64,000 nucleotides of DNA from Halobellus litoreus (GTDB taxonomy: Archaea > Halobacteriota > Halobacteria > Halobacteriales > Haloferacaceae), in NCBI RefSeq assembly GCF_024464595.1, contig NZ_JANHAW010000004.1, positions 124,001 through 188,000 of the forward strand, given 5' to 3'. The notes beneath the pieces were generated by a model. That model did not search any database. It had not been told where the DNA came from and saw only the letters and a program-made list of their open reading frames with translations. Position numbers and translations under genes: made by a program. Shown in pieces: positions 60,038 to 64,000 of the stretch (the stretch's first letter is position 1; every line of letters starts with the position of its first letter).

Positions 60038-62200
60038 TCAGTCAGCGGGTTGTACCGCCGTAGCTGGTGTCCCGGTTGGAATCTCGGGGATGGACAGGTC
60101 CACGCGGCGGAGCAGCTGGGCGTTGATCGCGACGATCACCGTACTCAGCGACATCAGGAGCGCACCCACAGCGGGGGAGAGCAGGATCCCGATCGGTGCC
60201 AAGACGCCTGCTGCGAGCGGAATCGCGAACACGTTGTAGCCGGCGGCCCAGACGATATTCTCCTGCATCTTTCGGTAGCTTGCCTTGCTGAGCTTTACGA
60301 GTCGCACCACGTCCATCGGGTTGTTCTGAACGAGGATGACATCCGCCGACTGGACGGCGACGTCGGTGCCGCTCCCGATCGCGATACCGACGTCGGCCCG
60401 CGTCAGCGCCGGCGCGTCGTTGACGCCGTCGCCGACCATCCCCACGAGCTTGCCTTGGTCCTGGAGCTCCTGCACCTTCTCGTCCTTGTCTTCCGGGAGG
60501 ACCTCCGCGAACACCGTGTCGATGCCTAGTTCGTCGGCGACAGCGTTGGCGACGTCTTGGGAGTCCCCAGTCAGCATCGCTACCTCGATGCCCAGATCGT
60601 GGAGGGCGTCGACGACGCGGAAACTCTCCTCGCGGATCACATCGGCCATCGCGAAGGCGGCGATCAACTCCCCATCACGGACGAGATACACCACCGTCTG
60701 TGCGTTCTCTCCCGCATCGTCAGCGAACCGCTGAAGGTGGCCCGGAACCTCGCTATCGAGCTGTGAGAGCAGATTCGGACCGCCGACGTACACCTCGCTC
60801 CCATCGACGTTCGCGCGAACCCCTCGCCCTTTGATCGCCTCGAAGTCGGCCGCATCAGGGGCGCTGAGATAGCGCTCGTCAGCCGCCTCGCGGATGGCTC
60901 GCGCGATCATGTGCTCGGAGTCGCTTTCGACGGCCGCCGCGAGCGCGAGCGCGTCGTCCTCGTCGACGCCCTCGACGGTCGCCATATCCACGACGCCGTG
61001 CTCGCCTTCGGTGAGCGTCCCCGTCTTGTCGAAGATGATCGCGTCCAGCTTCCGTGCGTCCTCCATCGCGATGCGGTCGCGGACGAGCATCCCGTTGCGC
61101 GCCGCCAGGGAGGTGTTGATTGCGACGACGAGGGGGATGGCGAGTCCAAGGGCGTGTGGGCAGGCGATGACGAGCACCGTGACGACGCGCTCGATGACGG
61201 TCGCATCGAACGACACCGCTACCGTCCACGCGATTGCGGTCACGACTGCCGCCCCGAGCGCGACGTAGAACAGCCAGCCGGCCGCGCGGTCGGCCAGCAC
61301 CTGCGTCTTGGACTTGCTCTGCTGAGCTTCCTCGACGAGCCGCATGATGCCAGCAAGCGTCGTCTCCTCGCCTGTCGCACCGACACGGACACGGAGACTG
61401 CCGTCACCGTTGATCGTCCCACCGATGACCTCGTCGCCGGGTTCCTTCGAGACTGGCTTGGACTCACCCGTGATCATCGACTCGTTGACGTCCGAATCGC
61501 CTTCCTCGACGACGCCGTCGGCGGGCACGCTCGCACCCGGCCGGACGAGCACGAGGTCCCCCTCCGAGAGTTCACTGACAGGGACCTCTTCGGTCTCGCC
61601 GTCTTCGGTGAGTCGTTCCGCTGTGTCCGGCATCAGTTTTGCCAGCTCGTCGACGGCGCTCGAGGCCCGCCGGACCGACCGCATCTCGATCCAGTGCCCG
61701 AGCAGCATGATGTCGATGAGCGTCACGAGCTCCCAGAAGAACGCCGACTGCGTGGGGAAGACCACGCTCGCGAGACTGTAGACGAACGCGACCGAGATGG
61801 CCATCGAGATGAGCGTCATCATCCCCGGTGCCCGGTCTTTCAGCTCCGGCACTGCCATCTGGAGGAACGGAACCCCACCGTAGGCGAAGACGATGACCGC
61901 GAAGACGGGATTGATCCACTCGCTCCCCGGGAACGCCGGGACGGAGAACCCGAGCCACTCCTGAAGCATTTCGCTGTACAGGAGGACGGGAATCGACAGG
62001 AGTGTCGAGACGAAGAAACGCCGGCGGAACATCTGCTCGTGGCCTTCGTGCATCCCGCCATGTCCCTCACCGTGTCCCTCGTGGGAACCGTGGCCGTGTC
62101 CTTCGCCCTCGTGGCCAGCGTGTTCGTGCTGCTGACTGCTGGTGTCCTGCTGGCCCTCTCCTCCCTGGGACTTCTCAGTAGTATCTTTGTGGTCGTCCAT
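60038..62200 (-). CDS. copB: Copper-type P1B ATPase (CopB-like)
   Basis: A 720-residue heavy-metal ATPase. Residues 1-60 are histidine-rich ([20 protein letters not shown]), a metal-binding tail. The core has TGES (phosphatase), [10 protein letters not shown] in the sixth membrane segment, [12 protein letters not shown] (phosphorylation Asp), HMIARAI and [11 protein letters not shown]. The Cys-Pro-His motif is that of CopB-type pumps for Cu(II) or Cu(I)/Ag(I) rather than the Cys-Pro-Cys of CopA. It exports copper across the membrane. The HMA chaperone gene lies 146 bp upstream on the same strand. Confidence 0.92.
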   Translation of the reverse strand: MDDHKDTTEKSQGGEGQQDTSSQQHEHAGHEGEGHGHGSHEGHGEGHGGMHEGHEQMFRRRFFVSTLLSIPVLLYSEMLQEWLGFSVPAFPGSEWINPVFAVIVFAYGGVPFLQMAVPELKDRAPGMMTLISMAISVAFVYSLASVVFPTQSAFFWELVTLIDIMLLGHWIEMRSVRRASSAVDELAKLMPDTAERLTEDGETEEVPVSELSEGDLVLVRPGASVPADGVVEEGDSDVNESMITGESKPVSKEPGDEVIGGTINGDGSLRVRVGATGEETTLAGIMRLVEEAQQSKSKTQVLADRAAGWLFYVALGAAVVTAIAWTVAVSFDATVIERVVTVLVIACPHALGLAIPLVVAINTSLAARNGMLVRDRIAMEDARKLDAIIFDKTGTLTEGEHGVVDMATVEGVDEDDALALAAAVESDSEHMIARAIREAADERYLSAPDAADFEAIKGRGVRANVDGSEVYVGGPNLLSQLDSEVPGHLQRFADDAGENAQTVVYLVRDGELIAAFAMADVIREESFRVVDALHDLGIEVAMLTGDSQDVANAVADELGIDTVFAEVLPEDKDEKVQELQDQGKLVGMVGDGVNDAPALTRADVGIAIGSGTDVAVQSADVILVQNNPMDVVRLVKLSKASYRKMQENIVWAAGYNVFAIPLAAGVLAPIGILLSPAVGALLMSLSTVIVAINAQLLRRVDLSIPEIPTGTPATAVQPAD

Positions 62201-62346
62201 AGGTCATATGCTCTTTATGAGTGGATCCGCTGGCTTCCTGAATCTTCGCCCCTGAAACCGTACAGCAGGACCATCCTGGGCAAACGCCAGAGACAACTGT
62301 AGGCCGTCGTCTCGAAGCGGTCCGTGCTATCCGCTGATCCCTATAC

Positions 62347-62544
62347 TCAGGCGTGAGCGTTGTACCCTGCGTCTTCGACGGCCTCCACAAGGGCAGTGAC
62401 CTCTGCCTCACCGTCGACACTTGCCTGTTCGCTCTCCCTGTCGACGGTCACAGCAGTCACGCCAGAGACCTCTTCAAGTGCCTCTTCGACCGTCTGCTCA
62501 CAGTGACCGCATGACATTCCTTCCACGGTGATAGTCGTCGTCAT
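62347..62544 (-). CDS. HMA-domain copper chaperone
   Basis: A 65-residue heavy-metal-associated domain, started at the ATG MTTTITVEGMSCGHCEQTVE. GMSCGHC carries the Cys-X2-Cys copper-binding loop, followed by the usual pattern ALEEVSGVTAVTVDRESEQA and VEAVEDAGYNAHA. It probably carries Cu(I) in the cytoplasm to the neighbouring ATPase. It has the typical CopZ length. Confidence 0.92.
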   Translation of the reverse strand: MTTTITVEGMSCGHCEQTVEEALEEVSGVTAVTVDRESEQASVDGEAEVTALVEAVEDAGYNAHA

Positions 62545-62690
62545 ACAGGGATACATACGGTCTCCTCTCTTTAGCGGATTTCCCCTTCGATTATACTGAT
62601 TTCTTGGAGGTCAAACTTTAGATTCAAAGTGATACCTGCAGCCGCAACGAACCAAGTTTCAGATTCACCGGCTGCCGATGGCGGGAAGAC

Positions 62691-63077
62691 TCAGGTATCG
62701 TTGTGGCGCTCTCGGTACGTCTTCGCTGCTAAAAAGACGTATAATGCGCCGATAGCCCGAACGCCAGAACTGAATCCCTCGTTCCATTCCATCAACTCCG
62801 GACGCTCGTACAGGAATGCGGTAGCAAATTTCCGATACAGGTCGGGAAACAGGAGCACGATCGCGCCGGTAAGATTCATCAGCCACGCATACGCCCGACC
62901 GTCGAAGAAGGAGATCACAGCGATCAGAACCCCCTCCGACCGGATTGCTGGACGGACCCACCCGCTTACCGTCCCCTCGTTCGGGTTCGCAATCGCGAGT
63001 TTCTCAAAAATCTCGACAATTTCGTCTGGGAACAGTGCTGAGAGAGTGCCGAGGACACCAACGAGTGTTCGAATCAT
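62691..63077 (-). CDS. Small haloarchaeal membrane protein of unknown function
   Basis: A 128-residue protein with about three hydrophobic segments (MIRTLVGVLGTLSALFPDEI, GVLIAVISFFDGRAYAW with LMNLTGAIVLLFPD, VRAIGALYVFLAAKTY) and polar loops. It looks like a small integral membrane protein of a type often found in haloarchaea. It lies within the copper cluster on the same strand, but separated by gaps of about 140 bp on each side, so it is probably its own unit. Confidence 0.78.
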   Translation of the reverse strand: MIRTLVGVLGTLSALFPDEIVEIFEKLAIANPNEGTVSGWVRPAIRSEGVLIAVISFFDGRAYAWLMNLTGAIVLLFPDLYRKFATAFLYERPELMEWNEGFSSGVRAIGALYVFLAAKTYRERHNDT

Positions 63078-63217
63078 ACGGTATGGTACGATTGATACGG
63101 ATATAATTCTCGCTGTGGTCCGACACTATCGAGAACGAGGGAAGACCGAACAGTACCAGCTTCGAACCGGGAACGAGATGCAGAAAGGAGTAACTGCGGG
63201 TGTACCTTAGCGGACGG

Positions 63218-63571
63218 TCACTCTGATTGTTCGAGTTTGTTTCGGCGGGATTCGAACTCTTCGTCCGTAAGATCGCCACGGGCGTACGCCAGACGTAATT
63301 CTTCCATCGCGGGATTGTAGGACGTTTGTGTTTCGCTCACCCGTCTGAAGAGGAGATAGCCACCGCCGAGAAGCGCAACGAAGAAAACGAGTGGTACAAG
63401 CATTCCGATGACGGGCCACCAGCCGCCGGTACTACCGTACTGGCCCATCATTCCTCCGTATCCCATCATCCCGCCGAACCCCATCCCCATGGTGAGCAAC
63501 GGAAGGAGGATGAACGCTCCGAGGATCAGGAGCAGTATCGTCGTTGTGTCCAGTTGATTCGATGAAGCCAT
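63218..63571 (-). CDS. SHOCT-domain membrane protein
   Basis: A 117-residue protein. Two membrane segments (TTILLLILGAFILLPLLTMG and WWPVIGMLVPLVFFVALLGG) flank a methionine/glycine-rich loop (GFGGMMGYGGMMGQYG) that could bind copper. The C-terminus NPAMEELRLAYARGDLTDEE is a SHOCT motif, a short oligomerisation domain. Its stop side faces the small membrane protein; its start lies 6 bp after the DUF302 gene, so these two are cotranscribed. A role in envelope copper handling is likely but unproven. Confidence 0.83.
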   Translation of the reverse strand: MASSNQLDTTTILLLILGAFILLPLLTMGMGFGGMMGYGGMMGQYGSTGGWWPVIGMLVPLVFFVALLGGGYLLFRRVSETQTSYNPAMEELRLAYARGDLTDEEFESRRNKLEQSE

Positions 63572-63577
63572 CGACGA

Positions 63578-63994
63578 TCAGGCCTCCAACGCGGGGTCGA
63601 ACTCGTCTCTAACGGCTGCCAGTACACGATCAAATCGCTCGGTGACCTCGGTTGCGATGGAATCAAGCGCGTCGTTATCAGCTATTCCGACCAACTGTTC
63701 CGGATCGACCGCACTCACCACGATGTCGCCGTCATCAGTCTCATAGACGATGACGTTACAGGGTAAGAGCGCACCAAGCTCGATTTCCTCGGTTAACCCT
63801 TCGTATGCTAGCGGTGGGTTGCATGCACCGAGAATGCGGTACTGGCGGAATTCTTCGCCGAGTTTCTCCTCGAGTGTCGCCTGGATGTCGATGTCACAGA
63901 GGACGCCGAATCCTTCGTCTTCGAGCGCAGCAATCGTCGTGTCGACGACGTCGTCGAACTCACCGGTGACTGAAGTCTGTATTGTGTATTCCAT
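63578..63994 (-). CDS. DUF302-family protein
   Basis: A 138-residue protein with the DUF302 pattern: TIAALEDEGFGVLCDIDIQA, FRQYRILGACNPPLAYEGLT and LPCNVIVYETDDGDIVVSAV. The conserved Cys in GACNPP and in LPCN may bind metal or heme-related ligands. DUF302 genes commonly sit with copper or redox genes in haloarchaea, as here. It precedes the SHOCT gene by 6 bp and is probably the first gene of that pair. Confidence 0.88.
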   Translation of the reverse strand: MEYTIQTSVTGEFDDVVDTTIAALEDEGFGVLCDIDIQATLEEKLGEEFRQYRILGACNPPLAYEGLTEEIELGALLPCNVIVYETDDGDIVVSAVDPEQLVGIADNDALDSIATEVTERFDRVLAAVRDEFDPALEA

Positions 63995-64000
63995 GGAATA

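Noticed and set aside
60911-62302. 463-codon plus-strand frame over the copper ATPase
   Set aside because: It is fully antisense to a CopB gene with all catalytic motifs, so it is a shadow of GC-rich codon use.
1-64000. tRNA or rRNA genes
   Set aside because: No clover-leaf pattern or rRNA sequence was noticed by eye. A tRNA scan would settle this.

Overview
The window comes from a haloarchaeon (class Halobacteria), most likely an accessory replicon (megaplasmid) or a plasmid-like chromosomal island. The signs are high-GC DNA, very acidic proteins, TATA boxes close to the start codons of apparently leaderless genes, a Tat-type lipoprotein signal, a partial Orc1/Cdc6 gene followed by origin boxes with the halophile G-string, and many haloarchaeal insertion sequences.

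Layout. 1-4 kb: end of an orc1/cdc6 gene, four helically phased origin repeats, a small unknown gene, three winged-helix regulators and an unrecognised protein with a possible nucleotide-binding fold. 4.0-5.4 kb: an IS1341-type TnpB element. 5.5-6.9 kb: a frameshifted SWIM zinc-finger gene. 7.0-25.0 kb: a compact, five-gene, 18-kb minus-strand operon encoding proteins of 721, 1169, 1270, 2214 and 596 residues with no assigned function. This is the most striking content. 25.3-27.4 kb: decayed membrane-protein genes, an 80-bp palindromic MITE-like insertion, a truncated zinc-finger gene and an OB-fold gene. 27.4-35.7 kb: palindromes, a dispersed 130-bp repeat in two copies, an antiporter, a hydrolase, a frameshifted TnpB, a FilR1-like regulator and a HAD hydrolase. 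35.8-40.3 kb: a metal-chelate ABC importer divergent from a TiaS-like gene, then a regulator. 40.4-49.2 kb: plasmid maintenance genes, including a BglII-like nuclease with two small partners (present in three copies at different stages of decay), a PIN/RHH toxin-antitoxin pair, an IS6 element and a split PrimPol-type replication protein. 49.3-54.5 kb: iterons, a 5'-truncated HerA/TraG-like ATPase, a winged-helix/MazF-like pair and a Doc fragment. 54.5-60.0 kb: a nest of transposons (an ISH3-like element inside the right end of a TnpB element, then a second copy of the 4-kb TnpB element) around a divergent Fic-like gene. 60.0-64.0 kb: a copper resistance cluster with a CopB-type ATPase, an HMA chaperone, a SHOCT protein and a DUF302 protein.

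How it fits together. Two separate replication signatures (Orc1/Cdc6 boxes at 0.5 kb, iterons beside PrimPol at 49.4 kb), duplicated maintenance modules, several TA systems and many broken genes suggest a mosaic built by fusion of plasmids. The giant operon, the ABC importer and the copper cluster are the coherent cargo. Start codons were chosen from sequence context. Family names are from memory and no database search was run.
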